From contig NZ_LSHX01000056.1 in the NCBI RefSeq assembly GCF_001555965.1, forward strand, positions 1 through 64,000: DNA of 64,000 nt, read 5' to 3'. Shown piece by piece: positions 31,972 through 38,666 of this stretch (positions are counted from its first letter, which is position 1; each line of letters begins with the position of its first letter). Under the pieces are notes generated by a model. It had not been told where the DNA came from and searched no databases. It saw only the letters and a program-made list of their open reading frames with translations. The DNA comes from Sphingomonas sp. CCH21-G11. GTDB lineage: Bacteria > Pseudomonadota > Alphaproteobacteria > Sphingomonadales > Sphingomonadaceae. The position numbers and the translations under genes are program-made.

Positions 31972-33113
31972 TGGTCATCCTCCGTTGTCTCGAACGCTCG
32001 AAGTGCGGAGGCGACAATCTGTCCTTCTGCCTCGGTCAGCAGCTCGCCGCGGATGAAATTGAGGAACGTGGAAGAGAGGGCATGTGGGTCATCGATCGCC
32101 GCGCGCTGTTCCTCGAGGCGCTGCACGACGGGCCGCTCGCTGCGTTCGTAAGCGAGCTGGACCGCATTGGGGTACACGGCCCGGATCCTCTTCATGGGAT
32201 CAATCTGCGGCGTTTCGTCGGTTAGAACGACGCGAACGATATCGTTGGAGACTTCGCTGGCAGCAAGGAGCTCAAGCAGTTTGCCCCGAATGGTTCTGAC
32301 CTGACGCAGCGGCCGTAGCGGCACTTCGGTCACCGTGGCAGAGCCGTCGGCTGCAAGATCGATCAGGCTGACTGACTTCTGCTGCCCCTCTTCATCGAAG
32401 CCGAATGCCATAGGCGCGCCGGAATAACGGATGTGATCCTGTCCGACCGGTTGCGGGCGGTGTAGGTGCCCTAGCGCCACATAGTGCGCGCCCTCGAAGG
32501 CCGCCGCCGACACGGTCTCAATCCCGCCGACCATGCGCGTCAAGGGGCGCTCGCTTTCGCTGGTGGCCGCGCCGTCGACAAAGGCGTGTGCGACGACAAC
32601 CCAACGCATTCCCTCGGCCACGTGCTTGCGAGCGCTGGCAAGCTGGGCCCGGATGACGTCCGCAGGGCAGGCGATAGCGTTGTCTTCGAAACACAGACGC
32701 GCGGCATATTCGAAGGCAAAGGGCAGGGCGGAAATGGCCACCGGCCCATCGGCATCGGAAATCACGAGGGGCCGCTCATCTTCATCCAGTGGTCCGCGCA
32801 CAATCGCTGCGCCGCCATCTGCAAGAACGCCCATTGCACCGATCTGCGCAGCGGAATCGTGGTTGCCCGCGATCATAACGATCGCTGCATCGGATGCTGC
32901 CCGCACCGTTGTGAGGAACTGCGAGAGGCGGGTGATCGCGCTTTGGGGCGGGTTTGCCCGATCAAAAATGTCGCCGGCGATGATCACGACATCGGGACGC
33001 TCATCATCGATCATTGCGAGGATCTGGACGAGGATGTGCTCGTGGTCATCATCGAGAGACATGCCATGGAACTGTCGGCCCAGATGCCAGTCGCTGGTGT
33101 GCAGAATGCGCAT
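31968..33113 (-). CDS. sbcD: SbcD-like nuclease subunit (Mre11 homologue)
   Basis: A 381-residue metallophosphoesterase with all catalytic motifs: TSDWHLG (residues 7-13), AGDIFDRANPP (~46-56), IAGNHDSA (~80-87), VVAHAF and ALGHLHRPQ. The C-terminal capping region follows. It gives the Mn-dependent exo/endonuclease activity of SbcCD. GAGGACAGATTA precedes the ATG. It is the first gene of the minus-strand island operon, divergent from the WYL regulator. Confidence 0.93.
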   Translation of the reverse strand: MRILHTSDWHLGRQFHGMSLDDDHEHILVQILAMIDDERPDVVIIAGDIFDRANPPQSAITRLSQFLTTVRAASDAAIVMIAGNHDSAAQIGAMGVLADGGAAIVRGPLDEDERPLVISDADGPVAISALPFAFEYAARLCFEDNAIACPADVIRAQLASARKHVAEGMRWVVVAHAFVDGAATSESERPLTRMVGGIETVSAAAFEGAHYVALGHLHRPQPVGQDHIRYSGAPMAFGFDEEGQQKSVSLIDLAADGSATVTEVPLRPLRQVRTIRGKLLELLAASEVSNDIVRVVLTDETPQIDPMKRIRAVYPNAVQLAYERSERPVVQRLEEQRAAIDDPHALSSTFLNFIRGELLTEAEGQIVASALRAFETTEDDQ

Positions 33114-33137
33114 TAATCTGTCCTCGAATCCAAGTGC

Positions 33138-33152
33138 ATATAAATTTTATAT
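33138..33152. promoter_or_regulatory. AT-rich dyad between sbcD and the WYL gene
   Basis: ATATAAA-T-TTTATAT, a perfect 7-base inverted repeat in an AT-rich patch of an otherwise GC-rich region, lies in the 73-base divergent intergenic space. It is a good place for the shared promoter and the operator of the WYL protein. Confidence 0.5.
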
Positions 33153-33186
33153 AGACGTGTGATGGTGCGTCAAGTAGGGTTCGGAC

Positions 33187-33960
33187 ATGGACGATCCCGC
33201 ACTCAAGCCAGCAATGCTTGCCCGCCTGGTCTATCTCGACCGGTGCCTGACATGGCGAGGACAGGTGAATCGCAAGGACCTCATCGAGCGTTTCGGGATC
33301 TCGTCTCCGCAGGCAGCAATCGATCTGAGGGAATATCTCGAGCGGGTTGCAGAGCCGAAGCCTCGCTATGACACGGTCCGAAAGTGTTATGTTGCCGACC
33401 CCCACCATCGCGGCCTGCCTTTTGTGGAGGATGCAGGCTCACCGGATGAGTTTGTCGGCCATCCCACATTGAGCGGGCTGTCTGTTCTGCCTTCTCCGGC
33501 CCGGCAATGCCCGCCATTTGTAATGCGGCGTCTGTGGCAGGCGATCGAGCAGCGGCAGAAGATCGAAATCGGCTATGTGTCGATGTCTAGTGGACTGCGC
33601 CAGAACCAATGGATCGCGCCGGCGCATTTTGCCTCCGACGGCGAGCGCCTGCACGTTCGGGCCTGGAGTTTCCACCACCGCGAATGGCGCGATTATGTTC
33701 CGGTCCGGGTCCATCCTGACAGCACTTTCGACGTGACGCCGGTCGGCGAAGACCTTCCGCGCGATGCTGACTGGGACGATCTCATCGAAATCAGGCTTCG
33801 GCCGCTGAGCAGCCTTACAGAAGAGCAGCAGGCGGCTGTCCGGCTAGAATTTGGGTTCACGCAGGAGGTCCTGAGCTTCGAGGTCCGCAGGTCGCTCGAA
33901 TTCTATGTCGAACGACGCTGGGGGCTCAAACAAACGGGGTCGCGACTGGAACGCTATTAG
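33187..33960 (+). CDS. WYL-domain transcriptional regulator (BrxR/CapW-like)
   Basis: A 257-residue protein: an N-terminal winged helix (LARLVYLDRCLTWRGQVNRK, DLIERFGISSPQAAIDLREY), a WYL domain (~110-185; IEIGYVSMSSGLRQNQWIAP, ERLHVRAWSFHHREWRDYVP) and a C-terminal extension. This layout matches the WYL repressors that control BREX, CBASS and other defence loci. It is divergent from sbcD, with an AT-rich dyad between them, and heads the plus-strand genes. Confidence 0.82.
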   Translation: MDDPALKPAMLARLVYLDRCLTWRGQVNRKDLIERFGISSPQAAIDLREYLERVAEPKPRYDTVRKCYVADPHHRGLPFVEDAGSPDEFVGHPTLSGLSVLPSPARQCPPFVMRRLWQAIEQRQKIEIGYVSMSSGLRQNQWIAPAHFASDGERLHVRAWSFHHREWRDYVPVRVHPDSTFDVTPVGEDLPRDADWDDLIEIRLRPLSSLTEEQQAAVRLEFGFTQEVLSFEVRRSLEFYVERRWGLKQTGSRLERY

Positions 33961-34001
33961 CTTCGCCGCGCGAGGTATGTCTGCTGCCTCAAGGAAAGGA
34001 C

Positions 34002-35474
34002 ATGACCATGGTTGGAAACACGACAGTCGATCCGCTGGCATGGGCATCGGCGGTTACAAGGCCGGAGATTGACGCGGTCAGGAACCCGCGAACTGGCCAT
34101 GTGCTAAATGTCCGCCGGTTGATCCGGGCATTCCGGTATGAACGCGCAATCCTGCTGCGCCAGAGACTCAAGGCGCTCGTCAAACGTGACGAAGCACGCT
34201 TGGTCTGCGCGACCTGCGGTGTTCCGGTCTATCTGGCTTGCAGTACGACCAAGCGGTTCTTCTTCCGGCATCGCCATGAAGATGGCTCGTGCCCCGCTGT
34301 CACTCGAACGGAGCTGAGCGAAGCCGATATCAGGGCAATGAAGTACCGCGGCGCTCAGGAGAGCGGGGGGCACAAGCAGGTCAAGGCACTTCTTCTGCGG
34401 AGCCTCACGGCCGACCCACGGTTCAAGGACGTTGCGTCAGAAAGGACTTGGAGAGCGGGCGAAGGTCTGACCGGACTGCGTCGGCCTGACGTTTCGGCGC
34501 GGACGGACACCGACAGACTAGCCTTTGAAGTGCAGCTGAGCACCACGTTCATGGACGTCGTGCTGAGCCGGAAGGAGTTCTATCGGGCCGAAGGGGCGGC
34601 GCTCGTCTGGGTCTTGCCGTACTTCCATCCGAGCTATCGTCGCATGACGGATGACGACATCCTTTTCGGCAACAACTCCAACGTTTTCGTGGTCGATGAA
34701 AGAAGTGCTGTGGCGTCCGAAGCGGCAGGAAGCTTCATCATGACATGCTGGTACCGCAAGCCGATCATTCAGGGCGATGAGATCGTCGATGAGTGGGTCG
34801 AGCGCCTGGTCTGCTGGGATGAGGTCACGGTCGATGTGGACCGCCAGACCATTATCGCGTTCGACTATGGGCAGGAGGCGGCAAGACTCCGCGAAGAACT
34901 CAGAGCGGCCCGCATGGAAAGGATCGCCGCTGCCGAGGCGGCTGAAAGGCAAGCCCGGGAGGACCGGGAGAATGAGCTGCGCGAGCAAGTGCTTTATTTC
35001 GTTCTCGATGCCTCGCGTGATGACGTCTACCTGCCACGGCACAAGGCATGGCTGCTTCTTAACGATCGCCTTCGTTCCATAGGCTTCGGCCTCGAAGGGG
35101 AATACCCTGATCTGCAGACAGCCACGCGCATCGTCCATCTGATCGAGAGTGCGAGGGCAGGGAAGCCGGTGGGGTTCCGATACAAGAGCTTCGCCGAGCT
35201 AGGCCATCATCTCATTCATCAGCACCCGGAATTGCTGCTCGCCTTTGGCCATATGCTTCGCAGGTTTGGGACGAGGGACGCCTTGTATAGCGACGATAGG
35301 ACGGGAAAGCTGAGGGCTAAGCTTGACGCCATACGGTCTGACCTCACCCAAGAACCGAAATACAGGATGGCAAAGGATGAGGAGCGCTTGTGCGCGTTTC
35401 TTTCCATGGGAGCATCTCGAAAGGCACAACCCGACAACGACAATCGCGATCAGCAAGGCCGCGAGGCGGCGTAA
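34002..35474 (+). CDS. CoiA-like / DUF6035-type nuclease protein
   Basis: A 490-residue protein. Residues 68-97 carry a CoiA-like zinc or structural motif (CATC at 69-72, RHRH near 90, Cys97). Residues ~120-210 look like a PD-(D/E)xK nuclease: RRPDVSA (Asp163) and LAFEVQLSTT (Glu176, Gln178), the form typical of competence protein CoiA. A charged coiled coil (about 290-330) and an unassigned C-terminal domain follow. AGGAAAGG precedes the ATG. It comes 42 bases after the WYL gene, so a shared transcript is likely. Nucleolytic action on foreign DNA is inferred. Confidence 0.65.
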   Translation: MTMVGNTTVDPLAWASAVTRPEIDAVRNPRTGHVLNVRRLIRAFRYERAILLRQRLKALVKRDEARLVCATCGVPVYLACSTTKRFFFRHRHEDGSCPAVTRTELSEADIRAMKYRGAQESGGHKQVKALLLRSLTADPRFKDVASERTWRAGEGLTGLRRPDVSARTDTDRLAFEVQLSTTFMDVVLSRKEFYRAEGAALVWVLPYFHPSYRRMTDDDILFGNNSNVFVVDERSAVASEAAGSFIMTCWYRKPIIQGDEIVDEWVERLVCWDEVTVDVDRQTIIAFDYGQEAARLREELRAARMERIAAAEAAERQAREDRENELREQVLYFVLDASRDDVYLPRHKAWLLLNDRLRSIGFGLEGEYPDLQTATRIVHLIESARAGKPVGFRYKSFAELGHHLIHQHPELLLAFGHMLRRFGTRDALYSDDRTGKLRAKLDAIRSDLTQEPKYRMAKDEERLCAFLSMGASRKAQPDNDNRDQQGREAA

Positions 35475-35504
35475 GCTGACCATTGCGAACACAGGACACG
35501 ACCA

Positions 35505-35888
35505 ATGGGAATTCTGGCGCTCGCCTCGGCTGCAACTTTTGCCTGCACACCCGTTGCCGTCTGGGATGGGGACGGCCCTATCTGGTGCAAAGAGGGGCCA
35601 AAGATCCGCATCGCCGGTATTGCAGCTCGCGAAATGGACGAGACTTGCTCTCGGGGACACCCATGCCCAGCGGCCTCCGCAGTTGCGGCAAGGGATGCAT
35701 TGGTCCGGCTACTCGGCGGGCTGAAGGGCCAGCGCGACACCGGTCATATCATCGTGCGCGCACCGGCAATGCGGTGTTCGGCAGATGGGCAGAGCTACGG
35801 CCGCGTCGTTGCCAGTTGCAGGCTTTCAGATGGTCGAGATCTCGCCAAAGCCATGCTCGCGACAAGAACCGTTAAGCCTTGGAGATGA
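35505..35888 (+). CDS. SNase-like (thermonuclease-family) protein
   Basis: A 127-residue protein with a hydrophobic N-terminus (LALASAATFA, probably a signal peptide) and an SNc-like fold: VWDGDGPIWC, KIRIAGIAAREMDETC, SYGRVVASCRLSDGRDLAKAML. The Arg and Glu of the active-site strand are kept, but the second Asp of DTPE is Ala (IAAREMDE), so catalysis is uncertain. Four cysteines may form disulphides, fitting an exported protein. It lies 30 bases after the CoiA-like gene. Confidence 0.7.
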   Translation: MGILALASAATFACTPVAVWDGDGPIWCKEGPKIRIAGIAAREMDETCSRGHPCPAASAVAARDALVRLLGGLKGQRDTGHIIVRAPAMRCSADGQSYGRVVASCRLSDGRDLAKAMLATRTVKPWR

Positions 35889-35941
35889 CGCAAGCGTGAT
35901 GGGATGGAGCGCTGGAGAAGCGAAGCCGAGCTAGGTTGAGT

Positions 35942-36808
35942 CTAGTCTTCGCCCTTGGGTGCAGCGGCGGGGTCGTGGCGATCGAGGCGGTCTTCTCGCT
36001 TGATGTTATCGACGAATGCCTGAAGCACCGCGTTTCTGTCCCGGAACACCGTCGCGGACCGGAAATGGTCGCGCACTTTCGCCTCGATCTCGGCGACCGT
36101 CTGATTTTCGGGGCTCCCAGCGGCCCACTTGCGTCCGGGATGGACCGTATCGAAGGGTGACTTGTTGTTGGCTCGCGTGGTGGCGTCATCACCGTGCTTT
36201 CCGAGCCCGTAGAGAATCCCTGTCTCGTTGTTCCAGATCGGCCGGAACATCCGGATCAGGTGACTTTCGGCCGCCGCCTGATAGCCTGTCTGAACAGCGA
36301 GCGCCCTGCATTCGAAGTCTTCAAGCTCGATGCCAGAGACCTTCTCGATGTTTCGGCGATGCTCGTTGAGGCGGTCTGCAAGCTTCGTCCCCTGATCGAT
36401 CGCTGTCTTGGGATTCCCCTTCGGATCCGCCTTACCGACATAAATCGGCGTCTCGGTTCCGCTGATCGGCGCGTAAAGCGGATTGGGACCTGTGTAATAG
36501 ATCGCGTAGACGCCGGACCCGTAAAAGCGGGTCAGGCTACCGAGCGGCTTGCGGTCCTGTGCCACCATCGCAAGCGCCACGAAATTTCCGATGAGACTGG
36601 GCTCCGCCGGGTCAAAGAAAGCGTCGGGCAACTCGTTGGGATCGATCTTGCGCGTGAGTCGCTCAAGACGATCCCGCATCGCGTCCACGCTGCTGACCAG
36701 CTTCTTGCGCGCCGGGGTTGTCAGTTCCGCGCTCTCGGTGGCGGCAAGCAGCGCCTCGATCTCGGCGAGGATCTTGCTCGCCTTCGTTAGTGAAGGATCC
36801 CGCGACAT
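35942..36808 (-). CDS. Eco29kI-family GIY-YIG restriction endonuclease
   Basis: A 288-residue enzyme with the GIY-YIG core: GVYAIYYTG (~97), PIYVGKADPKG (~120), the catalytic Arg in KLADRLNEHRRNIE, Glu in AAESHLIRMFRPIWN and the Asn of that motif. N-terminal helices (about 1-60) are typical of the Eco29kI group, whose characterised members cut CCGCGG. The gene starts two bases after its methylase stops. Confidence 0.88.
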   Translation of the reverse strand: MSRDPSLTKASKILAEIEALLAATESAELTTPARKKLVSSVDAMRDRLERLTRKIDPNELPDAFFDPAEPSLIGNFVALAMVAQDRKPLGSLTRFYGSGVYAIYYTGPNPLYAPISGTETPIYVGKADPKGNPKTAIDQGTKLADRLNEHRRNIEKVSGIELEDFECRALAVQTGYQAAAESHLIRMFRPIWNNETGILYGLGKHGDDATTRANNKSPFDTVHPGRKWAAGSPENQTVAEIEAKVRDHFRSATVFRDRNAVLQAFVDNIKREDRLDRHDPAAAPKGED

Positions 36809-36810
36809 GC

Positions 36811-37992
36811 CTATTGCTTGGTGCTTTCCGCGCTCTTCAGGGCAAGGGCGACACTGCGCGCCACGCGTTCGGCGAGGGTAACCGGCACCGCGTTGCCAAG
36901 CTGCCGCATCGCCTCGGACCAGACGCCCTCAATCCGATAAGTGTCGGGGAAGGTCTGAAGTCGAGCACTTTCCCTGACCGTGAAATAACGAACTGATCCA
37001 TCGGGCCGAGCGAGCATGTTTTCTCCCCCTGGGACGCCGTGAACGCCGGCCTTCAATGCCTTCGCGGCGTCATCCAATGGGCTGCCGGTGTGGCCGGGAT
37101 AGCTGCGGGCGCCAGGTTGAAACCTGTGACCGGAAATGCCGGAGATTTCGGCGGGGTTGTGCTCGGGGTCGGGTAAGGTCGCCAGGGCATCGCGTACGGT
37201 CAGCCAAGGCAACTCCGCAGGTCTTTCGATCAGCCGATCCGCTCGGGCCCTCATGCGCTCTGCGTTCGACCACCGCTCCGCCTTGGGCACGCGATGTCGT
37301 TCGAAGTAATCCCCGTGCGCCTGCTCCCACAAAAGGGCTTCCTGCGAGTGCGAAGCTTCGGGGAAAGACCATTCGATTCCCTGATCCTTCCGGAAGCCCA
37401 CGAAGAACACCCGATGCCGTTTCTGGGGCACGCCATAGTCGGCCGCGTTTAATACCTCCGCAACGAGCCGGTATTCCAATCCGCGTTCCGCCCGCGAACT
37501 CGTGTGATGCCGTTCGAGCCTGCGCAGATGCGTCGACCAGTCCTCGTCGTCCATTGCGACGAGCTCGGGGTACTGCATCTGCAGCTTGATGTATTCGTAA
37601 TAGGAACTGAAGCTGGCCCGGGTCAGGCCTCGGACATTCTCGAAAATGAAGGCTCGCGGTTTGGCCTCCCGCACCGCGCGAACCGCCTCCGGAAACATGT
37701 CGCGCCGGTCCGCTTGTGCGCGGTGTCGGCCACCAACGGAGAAAGGCTGGCAGGGGGGGCCGCCGGATACCAGCTCGATCTTGCCCTCGTGCGCCGTGAA
37801 GTCGGCGTCGCGAACGTCACGCTCGATTTCGAGCGGCCAACGTTTCGCGTCCGATTGACTAGCATGCCGATTGGCAAGAAGGGTACGCTGGCAATTCGGC
37901 TCCCATTCGACAATGCGCTCAGGCTTGAAACCCGCCCTACTTATCCCGATGCCGAGACCGCCAGCCCCTGCGAACAGTTCGATCGCCTTCAT
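36811..37992 (-). CDS. DNA (cytosine-5) methyltransferase of the Eco29kI-type R-M pair
   Basis: A 393-residue C5-methylase with motif I ELFAGAGGLGIGISRAGF, motif IV GGPPCQPFSVGGRHR (catalytic Cys near 77), motif VI ENVRGLTR, motif VIII QKRHRVFFVGFR, and motif X QLGNAVPVTLAERVARSVA. It protects the sites cut by the adjacent enzyme, predicted CCGCGG by analogy. Its ATG overlaps the end of a decayed vsr frame by four bases. Confidence 0.92.
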   Translation of the reverse strand: MKAIELFAGAGGLGIGISRAGFKPERIVEWEPNCQRTLLANRHASQSDAKRWPLEIERDVRDADFTAHEGKIELVSGGPPCQPFSVGGRHRAQADRRDMFPEAVRAVREAKPRAFIFENVRGLTRASFSSYYEYIKLQMQYPELVAMDDEDWSTHLRRLERHHTSSRAERGLEYRLVAEVLNAADYGVPQKRHRVFFVGFRKDQGIEWSFPEASHSQEALLWEQAHGDYFERHRVPKAERWSNAERMRARADRLIERPAELPWLTVRDALATLPDPEHNPAEISGISGHRFQPGARSYPGHTGSPLDDAAKALKAGVHGVPGGENMLARPDGSVRYFTVRESARLQTFPDTYRIEGVWSEAMRQLGNAVPVTLAERVARSVALALKSAESTKQ

Positions 37993-38144
37993 TGCGCATC
38001 ATCCATAAATTGCGAGAAAGTCTGCCTCATTTCATCCTCTTTCCTAGTCCCGCACGCCCATATGACCAAGGCCTTTCAGCCCTGTTTCCGCAGTTCAATC
38101 GCTGCGAGGTCTTCACGAGCATTGTTGTGCTGAAGCGTGGATAG
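37989..38144 (-). pseudogene. vsr: vsr (very-short-patch repair endonuclease) C-terminal remnant
   Basis: A frame ending in ATGA overlap with the methylase start reads NNAREDLAAIELRKQG, stop, KALVIWACGTRKEDEMRQ. It lines up without gaps with the end of Vsr (N-x-x-R-D...LGW-RVLIVWEC-ALR). The in-frame TGA at 38076-38078 falls exactly where Vsr has the invariant Trp, so a TGG-to-TGA change is likely. The N-terminal two thirds, including the catalytic Asp and zinc site, are gone. vsr genes normally sit beside C5-methylase genes to repair T:G mismatches. Confidence 0.6.
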
Positions 38145-38276
38145 CTAGCAGGTAGGAAAGGCGCCCATGACGCGCCCCTTATTGTGCTGTAGCGCCATCG
38201 TGCCGAGCGCACGCTGGGATGGCTATTCCATCAGGTGGGTGTCGAATGTACATCTTGTTGGCGAATGCCGCCCTTT

Positions 38277-38666
38277 CTAAATTCGAAAATCGCTCAATCG
38301 GGATCGTCCCTCCAATCGGCGCGCAAGTGCCTCGACAAACCCCTCATACCGCTCCTTGCCCTGCGCTTGCGCTGCGGCAAGGCCACTATCCGGCAGTGGC
38401 GGATTGGCGGTAAGCCAGAACCGTACGAACAATGCCAAGGCTTCGGTGGTTATCTCGGTCTGCTGATCGAGTTGTCCAAGCCGCCGGTCGATGCGGTCGA
38501 GGCGGCGGCTGAGCGCTGCTTCGAGCTGCTCAGGATTGTCGGGCGACATGAAAGACCGCAGAGCGGCCTCCACGACATCGGGCTGGCCGACGCGCCTGCG
38601 CATTGCGAACTCGGCAAGTTGGTCGATCACGTCGGGTGGCAGCCGAAACGTACGCTTCAGCTTCAC
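38277..38666 (-). CDS. Ribbon-helix-helix (CopG-like) protein of the tra region
   Basis: A 129-residue protein starting MKLKRTFRLPPDVIDQLAEF, an RHH DNA-binding start, followed by a helical region (LDRIDRRLGQLDQQTEITTE, coiled-coil-like) and a C-terminal helix. It overlaps the traG stop by four bases and normally would precede trbB. It may regulate transfer genes or assist TraG. Confidence 0.8.
   Translation of the reverse strand: MKLKRTFRLPPDVIDQLAEFAMRRRVGQPDVVEAALRSFMSPDNPEQLEAALSRRLDRIDRRLGQLDQQTEITTEALALFVRFWLTANPPLPDSGLAAAQAQGKERYEGFVEALARRLEGRSRLSDFRI

Larger units (their letters stand above)
23247..37992. other. Defence-type cargo island between trbB and the traG/RHH pair
   Basis: Nine intact genes with nucleic-acid or ATPase functions unrelated to conjugation lie between trbB and the RHH gene, which are normally neighbours in this kind of element. 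They are in three units: sbcD-sbcC-GHKL/peptidase-SMC/S24 (minus), WYL-CoiA-SNase (plus), and methylase-restriction enzyme (minus). Decayed genes mark both edges (GNAT at the left, vsr at the right). Confidence 0.7.

Noticed and set aside
30382..32151. 589-codon open frame on the plus strand
   Set aside because: It lies wholly antisense to sbcC and sbcD, which have complete catalytic motifs; the translation is Leu/Arg/Gly-rich shadow sequence typical of high-GC DNA.
23247..33113. Calling the island a Wadjet or Lamassu system
   Set aside because: No JetA/B/D-type condensin partners or LmuA nuclease are seen; only the general SMC architecture is shared.
38027..38212. 61-codon minus-strand frame before the methylase
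   Set aside because: The other frame carries the Vsr-like sequence; this one has no recognisable pattern.
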